Positions 8,112-16,796 of a DNA stretch of 64,000 nucleotides are shown here, in pieces; position 1 is the first letter of the stretch, and each line of letters starts with the position of its first letter. The stretch spans positions 41,384 to 105,383 of the forward strand of contig UQVC01000005.1 in assembly GCA_900544395.1 (NCBI GenBank), given 5' to 3'. A program made the position numbers and the translations under genes. Source of the stretch: an uncultured Ruminococcus sp. (GTDB lineage: Bacteria > Bacillota > Clostridia > Lachnospirales > Lachnospiraceae). The notes below the pieces were generated by a model that saw only the letters and a program-made list of their open reading frames with translations, searched no databases and was not told the origin of the DNA.

Positions 8112-8843
8112 GTGTCAGAAGAATATAAAGTTCCCAAATATTATCATATTAAGCAAGAGATTATTAAAGAGATTGATAATAATACATATAAAGAAAATGA
8201 AACAATTCCAAGCGAAAGAGAATTAATGGCAGTGTTCGATGTAAGCCGGATAACCATTCGAAAAGCCATTGATGATTTAGTAAAAGAAGGGTATTTATAC
8301 CGTGTTCACGGAAAAGGTACTTATGTAAAGGGGGATGGAGAACAGAATAATTTAGTTTCGATTACAAGCTGTACACAGGATATTGAAAAGTTGGGGTATA
8401 CACCAAGAAGAAAAGTGATCAGCAAAAAAGTAATACTGGCAGATGCAAAAAGAAGAAATGTTCTGAATTTGAATGAACATGAAGAGGTTTTTCAGTTGGC
8501 AAGAATTTATTATGCAGATGAAGAGCCCCTGAACTATACGACAACCTATTTGCCGTATAAGCTATTTCCAGATATTGATTTGTATGATTTTTCTCAAGTT
8601 TCATTGTATAAAATTCTGGAAGATAAGTATGGAGTGAAAATTACGAAAGCAACCCGTACAATTGAAGCAATCAGTGCACATGATGAACTGGCAGAATATC
8701 TGGATGTAGAGGAAGAAATCCCGTTGTTACAGTTTTGCTGTACGACATATGGAATTGTAAATGGAAAAGAAGTAGCGATTGAATACTTTAAATGCTGTTA
8801 CAGAACTGATAAATTTAAGTTTTATATCCATCAGGTAAGATAA
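8112..8843 (+). CDS. GntR-family transcriptional regulator with UTRA domain
   Basis: 243 residues. The N-terminal winged helix-turn-helix has the family core (PSERELMAVFDVSRITIRK, then GYLYRVHGKGTYV), followed by a UTRA ligand-binding domain (residues ~85-240). It starts at GTG 8112 with GGAGGT 8 bases upstream. As first gene of the operon and downstream of tandem repeats, it is probably the local repressor. UTRA domains usually bind a small metabolite, often the pathway substrate or a phosphorylated sugar, so the ligand could reveal what the operon degrades. Confidence 0.92.
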   Translation: MSEEYKVPKYYHIKQEIIKEIDNNTYKENETIPSERELMAVFDVSRITIRKAIDDLVKEGYLYRVHGKGTYVKGDGEQNNLVSITSCTQDIEKLGYTPRRKVISKKVILADAKRRNVLNLNEHEEVFQLARIYYADEEPLNYTTTYLPYKLFPDIDLYDFSQVSLYKILEDKYGVKITKATRTIEAISAHDELAEYLDVEEEIPLLQFCCTTYGIVNGKEVAIEYFKCCYRTDKFKFYIHQVR

Positions 8844-8873
8844 CAGCTGGGTGGAAAAAGGAGAAGGTAAGTT

Positions 8874-10052
8874 ATGAAAAAAAGAGCAAGCGCATTGGCA
8901 TTGGCACTTGTTTTATTAAGTGCACTCATTTTTACAGGATGTGGAAAAGAAAGTGGAGATTCAGGAAAAGGCGAAAACAGTGATCTGAGAGTTGCAGTAG
9001 TATGTTCCGGATCGGGACAAAACGATAATGGATACAATCAGTCGGCCTGTGAGGGAATTGAAGAAGCGGCAAAAAAAATTGGCTGTGAATATAAAATTAT
9101 CGAACCGGCGAATGGAGTGCCGGAGGCATTGGAAACATTGGCAGACGATGGCTATAACCTCATATTTTCATTGGAATATGATTTTGATGCATTGATCAAA
9201 GGCGTAGGCGGAGCAGAGCCAATTGCAGCGCAGTATCCAGATACAACGTTTGTAGTATTTAATGACAATCCAAATAAAGATGAGAATGGAGAACAGATTC
9301 ATGATAATGTGATTTCCGTATTGTTTGATGTACACGAAGCATCGTATCTCGCCGGATATTTATCAGTACAGGTAAATGAAAATATGGAGAAATTGTTTGG
9401 TGATTCTTATGGGCTGACTCCATTAGATACTGCAAGAGGACTTGGATTTATTGGAGGAACCAACTCAAATGGTATTCTGGTATATTCTTATGGATTTATT
9501 GAAGGCATCAATAAAGCAGCAGAAGAGTATGGAGTAAAATATGATTATTATGCAAAATACGACGCAGGATTTACAGATTCAGCATTAGGAAGTACAGTCG
9601 CCGAGACATTCTTTGATGAAGGCGCTAACATCGTGTTTGCGGATGCAGGTGTTGTTGGAGATGGAATTACTGCGAAAGCAAAAGAATTAGGAAAAATTGC
9701 AATTCAGACGGATGCAAATCTGGATGCTCAGCAGCCAGGACATGTTTTGACCAGTGTGTTAAAGATTACAGGCGTTCCGGTTAAAGTGATCACAGAAGCT
9801 TATGCAGATGGAAAAATTGCAGAAATGGACAGACTGCAGACATATAACCTGGCATCTGGTGCTACGGGAATCACAGATTTAGAAGAAATGGGCAAATATA
9901 TTGAGGATACGGCCGTATGGGAAGAAATCAAAGAAAAAGTTCAGAAAATCAGCGAACAGATTTCAAATGGAGAGATCAAAGTAACGAATAAGCAGCTGAA
10001 TGAAGAATTTGATGAAACAAAGTGCCCGAATGTAGTAATTAAAACAAAATAG
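8874..10052 (+). CDS. BMP/PnrA-family nucleoside-binding lipoprotein
   Basis: 392 residues. A signal peptide ends in a lipobox (LIFTGC, Cys ~23), followed by a Gly/Ser linker and a periplasmic-binding-protein fold of the basic membrane protein family (VAVVCSGSGQNDNGYNQSA at the start, FIGGTNSNGILVYSYGFIEG, VFADAGVVGDGI). Members studied (PnrA of Treponema, NupN of Bacillus) bind nucleosides. The matching ATPase and two permeases follow after a hairpin. The product would be anchored outside the membrane and deliver substrate to the importer. Confidence 0.9.
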   Translation: MKKRASALALALVLLSALIFTGCGKESGDSGKGENSDLRVAVVCSGSGQNDNGYNQSACEGIEEAAKKIGCEYKIIEPANGVPEALETLADDGYNLIFSLEYDFDALIKGVGGAEPIAAQYPDTTFVVFNDNPNKDENGEQIHDNVISVLFDVHEASYLAGYLSVQVNENMEKLFGDSYGLTPLDTARGLGFIGGTNSNGILVYSYGFIEGINKAAEEYGVKYDYYAKYDAGFTDSALGSTVAETFFDEGANIVFADAGVVGDGITAKAKELGKIAIQTDANLDAQQPGHVLTSVLKITGVPVKVITEAYADGKIAEMDRLQTYNLASGATGITDLEEMGKYIEDTAVWEEIKEKVQKISEQISNGEIKVTNKQLNEEFDETKCPNVVIKTK

Positions 10053-10058
10053 CGAATT

Positions 10059-10120
10059 CTGAGGGTGTCTCAAGAGAAATTATGTTACAAAGCATGAAAT
10101 GTACTTTGGGACACCCTTAG
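10059..10120 (+). terminator. intra-operon hairpin between binding-protein and ATPase genes
   Basis: Arms CTGAGGGTGTCTCAA (10059-10073) and TTGGGACACCCTTAG (10106-10120) can pair over 15 positions with GU wobbles, followed by TTTAT. It sits in the only sizeable gap of the transporter genes, so it likely stabilises or attenuates the transcript and keeps binding protein in excess over the membrane parts. Confidence 0.6.
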
Positions 10121-10145
10121 TTTATACAAAAATAGGAGATTTGCC

Positions 10146-11672
10146 ATGAGTATTATTATAGAAACACAAAATCTGACCAAAAAATTTGGTGATTTTATTG
10201 CAAATAATGATATCAACTTACAGGTGGAAAAGCAGGAAATTAAATGTATTGTCGGAGAAAATGGGGCAGGAAAATCAACGCTGATGAATATGTTATACGG
10301 TGTTTTGAAGCCGACCAGTGGAAAAATTTTACTAAATGGAGAAGAACTTGTTATGAATTCTCCTACAGATGCAATCCGGCATGGAATAGGAATGGTGCAT
10401 CAGCATTTCAAGCTGGTTCCAAGCCTGAGTGTTTATGAAAATATTCTGTTGGGCAGTGAGATCACAAGAAGAGGTCTGATAGACAGAAGGCAGGAAATTG
10501 AAAAAGTAAAACAGTTGATAGAAGAATATCATTTCCAGATCGATCCGATGGAAAAAATCCAGAATATTTCAGTAGGTCTTTGCCAGCAGGTGGAGATTTT
10601 AAAAATGTTATATCGTAATGTAGATATTTTGATTTTAGATGAGCCAACGGCAGTACTGACACCTCAGGAGGTGGATCAGCTGATGGAAAATCTGAAAGCA
10701 TTACGGGATCAGGGAAAAACAATTATTGTGATCACTCATAAATTGAGAGAAGTGATGTATTTAAGTGACAGTGTTACGGTGATCAAAAGTGGTCAGGTGA
10801 TTGGAAATGTCAAAACAAAAGATACAAATGAAACAGAACTTGCGCAGATGATGGTAGGAAGAGATGTTGTACTGACTGTACGCAATGAAGCTGGACCGGC
10901 GCCTCAGGAAGAAGAAGCCTATCGCGTAGAAAATATTTGTACGGTGAATGATGCCAATCAGGAAATTTTACATAATGTGACATTATCTGTACGAAAAGGA
11001 GAGGTTCTTGGAATTGCAGGTGTCGAAGGGAATGGACAGAGTGAACTGATCAAGGTATTGACAGGCGTTATGACCGTAACAAAAGGAAAAATTACATTGA
11101 ATGGAAAAGATGTGACAAATGCATGGCCGGATAAACTGAGAAAGTTCGGGATCGGAATTATTCCGGAGGATCGTTATGCACAAGGACTCTGCCGAGACAT
11201 GTCGATTCCGGAGAATTGTATTGCAGGATATTTTGATACACATGGAGTATGTTCCAAAGGTGTCTTAAAAAATAAGAAGATGAAACAGCTGTGTGATGAA
11301 TTTATCCAAAAATATGACATTCGTGTGTCCGATAAATATGGTTTAATCTCTCAGCTTTCCGGAGGAAATGCACAGAAGGTAATTATTGCGAGAGAATTTG
11401 AGAATAATCCGGATCTGATCATTGCATGTCAGCCTACGCGAGGCGTTGACATCGGATCCATCGAATTTATACACAGACAGCTGCTTGCTTTAAGAAATGC
11501 CGGAAAAGCAGTTCTGTTGATTTCCAGTGAATTATCCGAAATCATGAGTCTTTCAGACAGAGTAGCAGTGATGTACAAAGGTGGGATTATTGGAGAAGTG
11601 GATCCACAGGTTACAACATCAGAGGAAATCGGATTGTTGATGGCAGGTGCCCAGATGAAGGGAGGAAACTAG
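10146..11672 (+). CDS. nucleoside ABC importer, double ATP-binding protein
   Basis: 508 residues with two nucleotide-binding domains, as in RbsA and NupO (YufO)-type ATPases. NBD1 has Walker A GENGAGKST, a weak signature SVGLCQQVEI and Walker B LILDEPTAVLTPQE. NBD2 has a degenerate P-loop VEGNGQSEL, a perfect signature LSGGNAQKV and LIACQPTRGVDIG in place of the usual D-E. Such asymmetry is normal for this family. It ends 2 bases before the first permease and would power import of the substrate bound by the preceding lipoprotein. Confidence 0.92.
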   Translation: MSIIIETQNLTKKFGDFIANNDINLQVEKQEIKCIVGENGAGKSTLMNMLYGVLKPTSGKILLNGEELVMNSPTDAIRHGIGMVHQHFKLVPSLSVYENILLGSEITRRGLIDRRQEIEKVKQLIEEYHFQIDPMEKIQNISVGLCQQVEILKMLYRNVDILILDEPTAVLTPQEVDQLMENLKALRDQGKTIIVITHKLREVMYLSDSVTVIKSGQVIGNVKTKDTNETELAQMMVGRDVVLTVRNEAGPAPQEEEAYRVENICTVNDANQEILHNVTLSVRKGEVLGIAGVEGNGQSELIKVLTGVMTVTKGKITLNGKDVTNAWPDKLRKFGIGIIPEDRYAQGLCRDMSIPENCIAGYFDTHGVCSKGVLKNKKMKQLCDEFIQKYDIRVSDKYGLISQLSGGNAQKVIIAREFENNPDLIIACQPTRGVDIGSIEFIHRQLLALRNAGKAVLLISSELSEIMSLSDRVAVMYKGGIIGEVDPQVTTSEEIGLLMAGAQMKGGN

Positions 11673-11673
11673 A

Positions 11674-12756
11674 GTGACAAAGAAAAAATCAAGCTATATT
11701 GCTCCGAAAATTATCAATACATTGCTTCCAATCGGACTGGCATTTTTTATTGGCGGGATCATTATTGCCTGCATCGGAGAGAATCCATTGGAAGCTTATC
11801 AGATCATGCTTGGAAAATCTCTTTTTACAGTGAAGGGATTTTTGAATACGCTGCATTATGCATCCCCGTTACTGCTGACCGGACTTGCGATCGCGATTAC
11901 GTTTAAGGCGAATATATTTAATATGGGAGTAGAAGGGCAGTTACTTCTTGGTGGCTTTTTTGCCGGGATCACAGGAGCTTCGCTGAATTTATCCAGTCCA
12001 ATTCTGGAAAAACTGGTGTGTATGCTGGTAGGTATTGCATGTGGTGTATTGTTTGCTTTGATACCGGCAATTTTAAGAGCGTACTTTCATGTAGATGAAA
12101 TGGTTGTTACGTTAATGCTGAACTATGCAATGATCAAAGTTCTGGAATATTTGTCATCAGGGCCATTTAGAGAGGCAGGATCGGGATATGTATGTACCCC
12201 GGTAATTCATGAAAACGCAATGTTTAAGCGATTGGGAATTGAAAATTCAAGATTGACAATGTTTTTCTTTCTGGCATTTGCCATTCTGATTTTGATGACA
12301 TTTGTTATGACAAAAACAAGACTTGGTATGGAAATCACAGCGATCGGAAAAAATCCGGATTTTGCAGAAGCAACAGGAATGAGAGTACGAAGAAAGATCA
12401 TTGTTTTGATGTGTATCAGTGGAGCTTTGGCAGGACTCGCAGGCGCAGGACATATGATGAGTGAAAAGTTTAAATATACACTGGGATTTTCAGGAACAAC
12501 AGGACTTGGCTGGGATGGAATGCTGATCGCACTGCTTGGACGGCACAACCCAATCGGAATTCTTCTGGCGGCAATTTTTTACAGTGCATTGAAGACAGGT
12601 GCAGATAATATCAATATGTATACATCTGTTCCAAAAGAAATCGTAGGCGTATTACAGGGATTGATTATTTTGTTCCTGGCAGTGCAGTTTTTGGATGAGC
12701 GTTTTGGATTAAAAGAACGATTTATGAAACTGAGAAGCAGGAAGGAGGTAGCATAA
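11674..12756 (+). CDS. nucleoside ABC importer permease 1
   Basis: 360 residues of the branched-chain/nucleoside BPD_transp_2 family (NupP/YufP type). It shows about ten hydrophobic segments and the family core ITFKANIFNMGVEGQLLLGG. It starts at GTG 11674, directly after the ATPase stop. Its stop TAA shares a base with the ATG of the second permease, so translation is coupled. Confidence 0.9.
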   Translation: MTKKKSSYIAPKIINTLLPIGLAFFIGGIIIACIGENPLEAYQIMLGKSLFTVKGFLNTLHYASPLLLTGLAIAITFKANIFNMGVEGQLLLGGFFAGITGASLNLSSPILEKLVCMLVGIACGVLFALIPAILRAYFHVDEMVVTLMLNYAMIKVLEYLSSGPFREAGSGYVCTPVIHENAMFKRLGIENSRLTMFFFLAFAILILMTFVMTKTRLGMEITAIGKNPDFAEATGMRVRRKIIVLMCISGALAGLAGAGHMMSEKFKYTLGFSGTTGLGWDGMLIALLGRHNPIGILLAAIFYSALKTGADNINMYTSVPKEIVGVLQGLIILFLAVQFLDERFGLKERFMKLRSRKEVA

Positions 12757-13661
12757 TGGATTTTATCAATGGAATCTTATACGATTGTGTGTATCATGCT
12801 GTTCCGATCTTACTTTGTGTATTAGGTGGAATTTTTGCATATAAGGCAAATGTTCTGAATATTGCGCTGGAAGGAATGATGCTTACAGGAGCATTTATTT
12901 CGGTATTGGTAAGTTTTGAAACGGAAAATATCATTTTAGGCTATATAGCAGCAATTGGAATCTGTATGGTGATTGGTCTGATCTTCGCATTTTTTGGTGT
13001 GACTTGTAAAGGAAATGTTATTGTAATCGGATTGGCAATCAATATGTCAGTTACAGCGATTGCAGGGTTTGTACTTCAGTTGATGAATTCTGCAAATATA
13101 AAGTTAGATTTTACCAATGCGGCAGAATTTAAAATTGATATCCCCTTTATCAAAGATATTCCGATTATTGGATCCATTCTCAGTGGACATACAGTGATTA
13201 CATATATTTCGTTTCTGGCTATTATTTTCATCTGGTTTTTAATGTATCGGACAAAATTTGGAGTGTATGTACGTGTCGTTGGAGAAAATGAGGATTCAGC
13301 GAAGAGCCTTGGTCTTAACACCAATAAATATCGGTATCTTGCAATTCTTCTGGGAGCATTTTTCTGTTCATTGGCTGGTATAAATCTGGCACTGGAGCGA
13401 ATGACAATTTTTACAAATAATATGACGGCAGGACGAGGATTTATTGCAATTGCGGCGATTTACTGTGGACGAGGAGACCCGTTATCATGCAGTATTTATG
13501 CCATTGTGTTCGGACTTGCAAGAGCGCTTTCTGTTAACTTGAGTTTATATGCAGGCGCAGCTGCAGCAGTGTTTGATGTTATTCCTTATGTGGTGATGAG
13601 TGTTGTGTTAACAGTTGTTTCTGTAGTGAAGTACAGAAATCATAAAGTACGTGGAATTTAA
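12756..13661 (+). CDS. nucleoside ABC importer permease 2
   Basis: 301 residues, BPD_transp_2 family (NupQ/YufQ type), with the core IFAYKANVLNIALEGMMLTG near the N-terminus and 8-9 hydrophobic segments. Its start overlaps the preceding stop by one base and GGAGG precedes it. With permease 1 it should form the membrane channel of the importer. The hydrolase gene starts 13 bases later. Confidence 0.9.
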   Translation: MDFINGILYDCVYHAVPILLCVLGGIFAYKANVLNIALEGMMLTGAFISVLVSFETENIILGYIAAIGICMVIGLIFAFFGVTCKGNVIVIGLAINMSVTAIAGFVLQLMNSANIKLDFTNAAEFKIDIPFIKDIPIIGSILSGHTVITYISFLAIIFIWFLMYRTKFGVYVRVVGENEDSAKSLGLNTNKYRYLAILLGAFFCSLAGINLALERMTIFTNNMTAGRGFIAIAAIYCGRGDPLSCSIYAIVFGLARALSVNLSLYAGAAAAVFDVIPYVVMSVVLTVVSVVKYRNHKVRGI

Positions 13662-13674
13662 AGGAGTGTGAACC

Positions 13675-14241
13675 ATGAGTAAATCAGCATTGATCATTGT
13701 AGACATGGTACGTGATTTCACAGATCCAAACGGGCTTGTCTATTATCCGCAAAACAGAGAAATCTTACCTCAGATCCGGAAAGTACTGGATAAATGCCGC
13801 GAAAAAGGTCTGTTGATCGTGTTTATGCAGCATTGCAATCGAAAAGGAAAAGTCGACAGAAAAGCTCAGGCAATGCGGCCAAATTGCATCGAAGGGACTT
13901 TTGGGGTGGAGATCGATCCAATGCTTCCGGTAGATGAAGAGAAAGACTATGTCATTCAGAAGAGAAGATACAGTGGATTTTTTGGAACAGATCTGGATTT
14001 GGTTCTTCGGGAAAACAAAGTAGAGAACGTGATCATTGTAGGAACTAAGACAAACTGCTGCATTCGTGCAACGGTAACAGATGCATTCTATTTAGACTAC
14101 AATCCATATGTTGTAAAAGAATGTGTAGCAACGAATTCAGACATTGTCAATGAGGTGCATCTGACAGACATTGATAAATATCTGGGAGACGTAGTGGATA
14201 TGAATACACTATTTACGATGCTGGATGAAGGAACGTTATAG
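13675..14241 (+). CDS. isochorismatase-family cysteine hydrolase
   Basis: 188 residues with the family's catalytic triad: Asp10 (LIIVDMVRDF), Lys96 (VIQKRRYSGF) and a Cys in GTKTNCCIRATVTDAF, where Cys129 is the expected nucleophile. The family includes nicotinamidase, N-carbamoylsarcosine amidase and ureidoacrylate amidohydrolase (RutB), all of which cut C-N bonds. In this operon it may act on the released base or a ring-opened derivative. The specific substrate cannot be read from the sequence. AAAGGAG precedes the ATG. Confidence 0.88.
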   Translation: MSKSALIIVDMVRDFTDPNGLVYYPQNREILPQIRKVLDKCREKGLLIVFMQHCNRKGKVDRKAQAMRPNCIEGTFGVEIDPMLPVDEEKDYVIQKRRYSGFFGTDLDLVLRENKVENVIIVGTKTNCCIRATVTDAFYLDYNPYVVKECVATNSDIVNEVHLTDIDKYLGDVVDMNTLFTMLDEGTL

Positions 14242-14251
14242 GAGGAAGGCA

Positions 14252-15190
14252 ATGAAAACAGATGTGTTGACAAGTGGTTATGTGAGCATGGATCACATTA
14301 TTAAGATTGATACGCCGGCAAAGGTCGGATTTACTTCTCTGGTTACGAATCAGTCAAATACACAGATTTTTTACGGGGGATGTTCTGTGAATATTGCCTA
14401 TGCACTGTGTAAGTTGGGAATGTGTGCAAAACCGGTACTTCGTGTCGGTGGAGATTATGAAAGCAATGGGTTTAAAAAATTTCTGGAAGATGGAAATGTT
14501 CCACTGGATGGGATTACGGAACTTCCGGAAGAAGCAACCAGTGTCTGCTATTTGATCCAGGATAACAACAATGACCACATTACCATTTTTTATCCGGGTG
14601 CAATGGATGGAAAATATGCAAAACCGCTTCCGGATACCTTGTTTGAAGATACAAAACTGGGAGTAATCACAGTTGCATCGAGACAGGATAATGAGGAATT
14701 TTTTGAAAAATGTCAGAAACATCATGTTCCCGTCGTATTTGGAATGAAAGATGATTTTGATGCATTTCCGGAAGAATTTTTAAAGAGACTTTTGACCGGC
14801 AGCAGAATTATTTTTACTAATGAGGTAGAGCGGGAAATTATTGAAAAAATTTATGGTTTTGAAGATATTACAGAGCTGTTTGATATTGGTGAAGTAGAAA
14901 TCATTGTTACAACACTCGGAAAAGAAGGAAGTCTCTGTTACATTCGGGAAGGAGATACCATCCGTCAGGAAAAGATCGGAATCTGCAAAGTAGATCATGT
15001 GGTAGATGCAACAGGATCCGGAGATGCCTATATGGCAGGGTTCATCTATGGATATCTCAATGGATATAAACCGGAAGAGTGCTGCAGACTTGGAGGAACA
15101 CTTTCTTATTTTATTCTTCAGGCGGAAGGATGCTGCACAAATGCGCCGACAGAAGAACAGTTATTGGAGAAAGTAAAAACATTTGAGTAG
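14252..15190 (+). CDS. PfkB-family sugar or nucleoside kinase
   Basis: 312 residues from ATG 14252, which has AGGAGG at 14240-14245. A longer frame starts inside the previous gene and lacks a ribosome site. PfkB signatures are present: FYGGCSVNIAYALCKLG at the N-terminal side and the catalytic VDATGSGDAYMAGF near residue 250. Related enzymes phosphorylate ribose, nucleosides, pseudouridine or fructose-type sugars. Beside a nucleoside importer it could phosphorylate the incoming nucleoside or the sugar released from it. Confidence 0.88.
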   Translation: MKTDVLTSGYVSMDHIIKIDTPAKVGFTSLVTNQSNTQIFYGGCSVNIAYALCKLGMCAKPVLRVGGDYESNGFKKFLEDGNVPLDGITELPEEATSVCYLIQDNNNDHITIFYPGAMDGKYAKPLPDTLFEDTKLGVITVASRQDNEEFFEKCQKHHVPVVFGMKDDFDAFPEEFLKRLLTGSRIIFTNEVEREIIEKIYGFEDITELFDIGEVEIIVTTLGKEGSLCYIREGDTIRQEKIGICKVDHVVDATGSGDAYMAGFIYGYLNGYKPEECCRLGGTLSYFILQAEGCCTNAPTEEQLLEKVKTFE

Positions 15191-15227
15191 TATCTGAACG
15201 TTCATATTTTGAAAAGGAGAAAAAGCT

Positions 15228-15995
15228 ATGAGCACATTATATATGGGCGCGGATCAGGAAACAGTTGCAAAATATGTCCTGTTTTCTGGAGATCCGTGGA
15301 GAGTGGAAGTTGTAAAACAATATTTGGAAAATCCAAAAAAAGTAGCATTTATGAGAGAATTTAATACGTATACAGGAACGTATAAGGGAATTGAAGTGAC
15401 AGTCACATCGACAGGAATCGGTGCACCTTCTGCTGCGATTGCAATGGAAGAAATGTATGAGGCAGGAATGGAAGTGGCTGTGAGAATGGGAACGGTCATG
15501 TCGATGCAGGATGATATGCTGGGACACTTTCTGATTCCGATTGCTGCGATGAGAAGGGAAGGTACCAGTCAGTCTTATGTAGATTTAAGCTATCCCGCTG
15601 TTGCAGATATCGATCTGGTCAATGCAATGAATGAAACGGTTACAACGATGGGAAAACGATATTTGAATGGACTCAATTGTACAATGGACGGATTCTACAG
15701 CAATATGCATGATTCCAGATTTTCTCTGGAGTGGGGAAGGGATATGTCCGAGACATTTGAGGAAGTGAAAAAACTGGGTGTGACAGGAATTGATATGGAA
15801 TCATCCTGTATGCTGACTCTTGGAAGACTGATGGGAGTCAAAACATGTATTCTCACTATGGTAACCGTTTTGGAAAATCTGAAAGAAAAACTGACAGGAC
15901 AGGAACGAACAGATGCGGAAGATCTGCTTTGCAGAACAGCCTTGGAAGGAATCTATCATTATCATATGAAAATGGAGGGAGAAAAAAATGAGTAA
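15228..15995 (+). CDS. uridine-phosphorylase-like nucleoside phosphorylase
   Basis: 255 residues, PNP_UDP_1 fold. Phosphate-binding residues are recognisable: GDPWR (21-25), Arg43 (MREFNTYTG) and VRMGT (Arg86). The ribose-binding ExE pair of uridine phosphorylase (E. coli Glu196-Met-Glu198) appears here as Asp189-Met-Glu191 in GIDMESS. The uracil-reading Gln/Arg segment is replaced by GFYSNMHDSRF. The enzyme should therefore phosphorolyse a nucleoside, but perhaps not uridine. It overlaps the next gene by 8 bases. Confidence 0.85.
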   Translation: MSTLYMGADQETVAKYVLFSGDPWRVEVVKQYLENPKKVAFMREFNTYTGTYKGIEVTVTSTGIGAPSAAIAMEEMYEAGMEVAVRMGTVMSMQDDMLGHFLIPIAAMRREGTSQSYVDLSYPAVADIDLVNAMNETVTTMGKRYLNGLNCTMDGFYSNMHDSRFSLEWGRDMSETFEEVKKLGVTGIDMESSCMLTLGRLMGVKTCILTMVTVLENLKEKLTGQERTDAEDLLCRTALEGIYHYHMKMEGEKNE

Positions 15996-16779
15996 AGAAG
16001 TATTTACAATTGGTTCAGAAACAGTGATTGGAATGGTACACTGTCTGCCACTTCCGACAACAGCTGGATTTGATGGAGATTATCAGAAAATTTTAGACAG
16101 AGCAGTACAAGATGCAGTCACACTGGAAAAAGCAGGAGTGGATGCAGTGATCGTAGAAAATATGGGGGACACTCCATTTTCAGCGCTGCTGAATAAAGCG
16201 CAGTTGGCAGCCTTGACGGCGGCAACGTTGGCTGTAAAAAATGCAGTGAACATTCCGGTTGGAGTTGATGCAGCATTTAATGATTGTGAAGCCAATATTG
16301 CAATTGCAGCAATTACAGGGGCATCCTTTATTCGTGTTCCGGTATTTGTAGATACGGTAATCTTTACAGACGGGATTATTAATCCATGTGCAAAAAAATG
16401 TATGGAATATCGAAAAGCTATGGGAAAAGAGGATATTAAAATTCTGGCAGATGTGCAGGTGAAACATGCTCATATGGTACTTCCGTATATTACAGTAGAG
16501 CAGTCTGCAAAAGAAGCTGTGGACAGCGGTGCAGATGGAATTATTGTAACAGGAACGCAGATCGGGGAGGAAACACCGCTGGACCTGATCAAGCGAGTAA
16601 AAAATGTAGTAAAAGTGCCGGTGTTTGCAGGAAGTGGTGTGAAAGCAGAGAATATCAAAGATCAGCTGCAGATCGCAGATGGTGCGATCATCGGATCTAG
16701 TCTCAAAGAAGGTGGGATTATCAGCAACCCGATTTCATATGATCTTGTGAAAAAAGTATTAGATGGATTAAACGCATAA
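15988..16779 (+). CDS. BtpA/SgcQ-family TIM-barrel protein
   Basis: 263 residues matching the BtpA family: VIGMVHCLPLP at the start, DAVIVENMGDTPF, IPVGVDAAFNDCEANIAIA, ADVQVKHAHMV, DGIIVTGTQIGEETPLD and a C-terminal phosphate-binding-like VFAGSGV...GAIIGSSLK. BtpA was named in cyanobacteria for photosystem I accumulation, and SgcQ is an uncharacterised E. coli paralogue; no catalytic activity is firmly known to me. The barrel and its phosphate-site-like ends suggest an enzyme on a sugar phosphate. ATG 15988 lies inside the end of the phosphorylase gene. Confidence 0.85.
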   Translation: MSKEVFTIGSETVIGMVHCLPLPTTAGFDGDYQKILDRAVQDAVTLEKAGVDAVIVENMGDTPFSALLNKAQLAALTAATLAVKNAVNIPVGVDAAFNDCEANIAIAAITGASFIRVPVFVDTVIFTDGIINPCAKKCMEYRKAMGKEDIKILADVQVKHAHMVLPYITVEQSAKEAVDSGADGIIVTGTQIGEETPLDLIKRVKNVVKVPVFAGSGVKAENIKDQLQIADGAIIGSSLKEGGIISNPISYDLVKKVLDGLNA

Positions 16780-16796
16780 AAAAGGAGAGAAGAATC

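Noticed and set aside
13675..15995. Pseudouridine degradation cluster (PfkB kinase next to a nucleoside importer)
   Set aside because: No pseudouridine-5'-phosphate glycosidase (PsuG, indigoidine-synthase-like) is present; a uridine-phosphorylase homologue is there instead.
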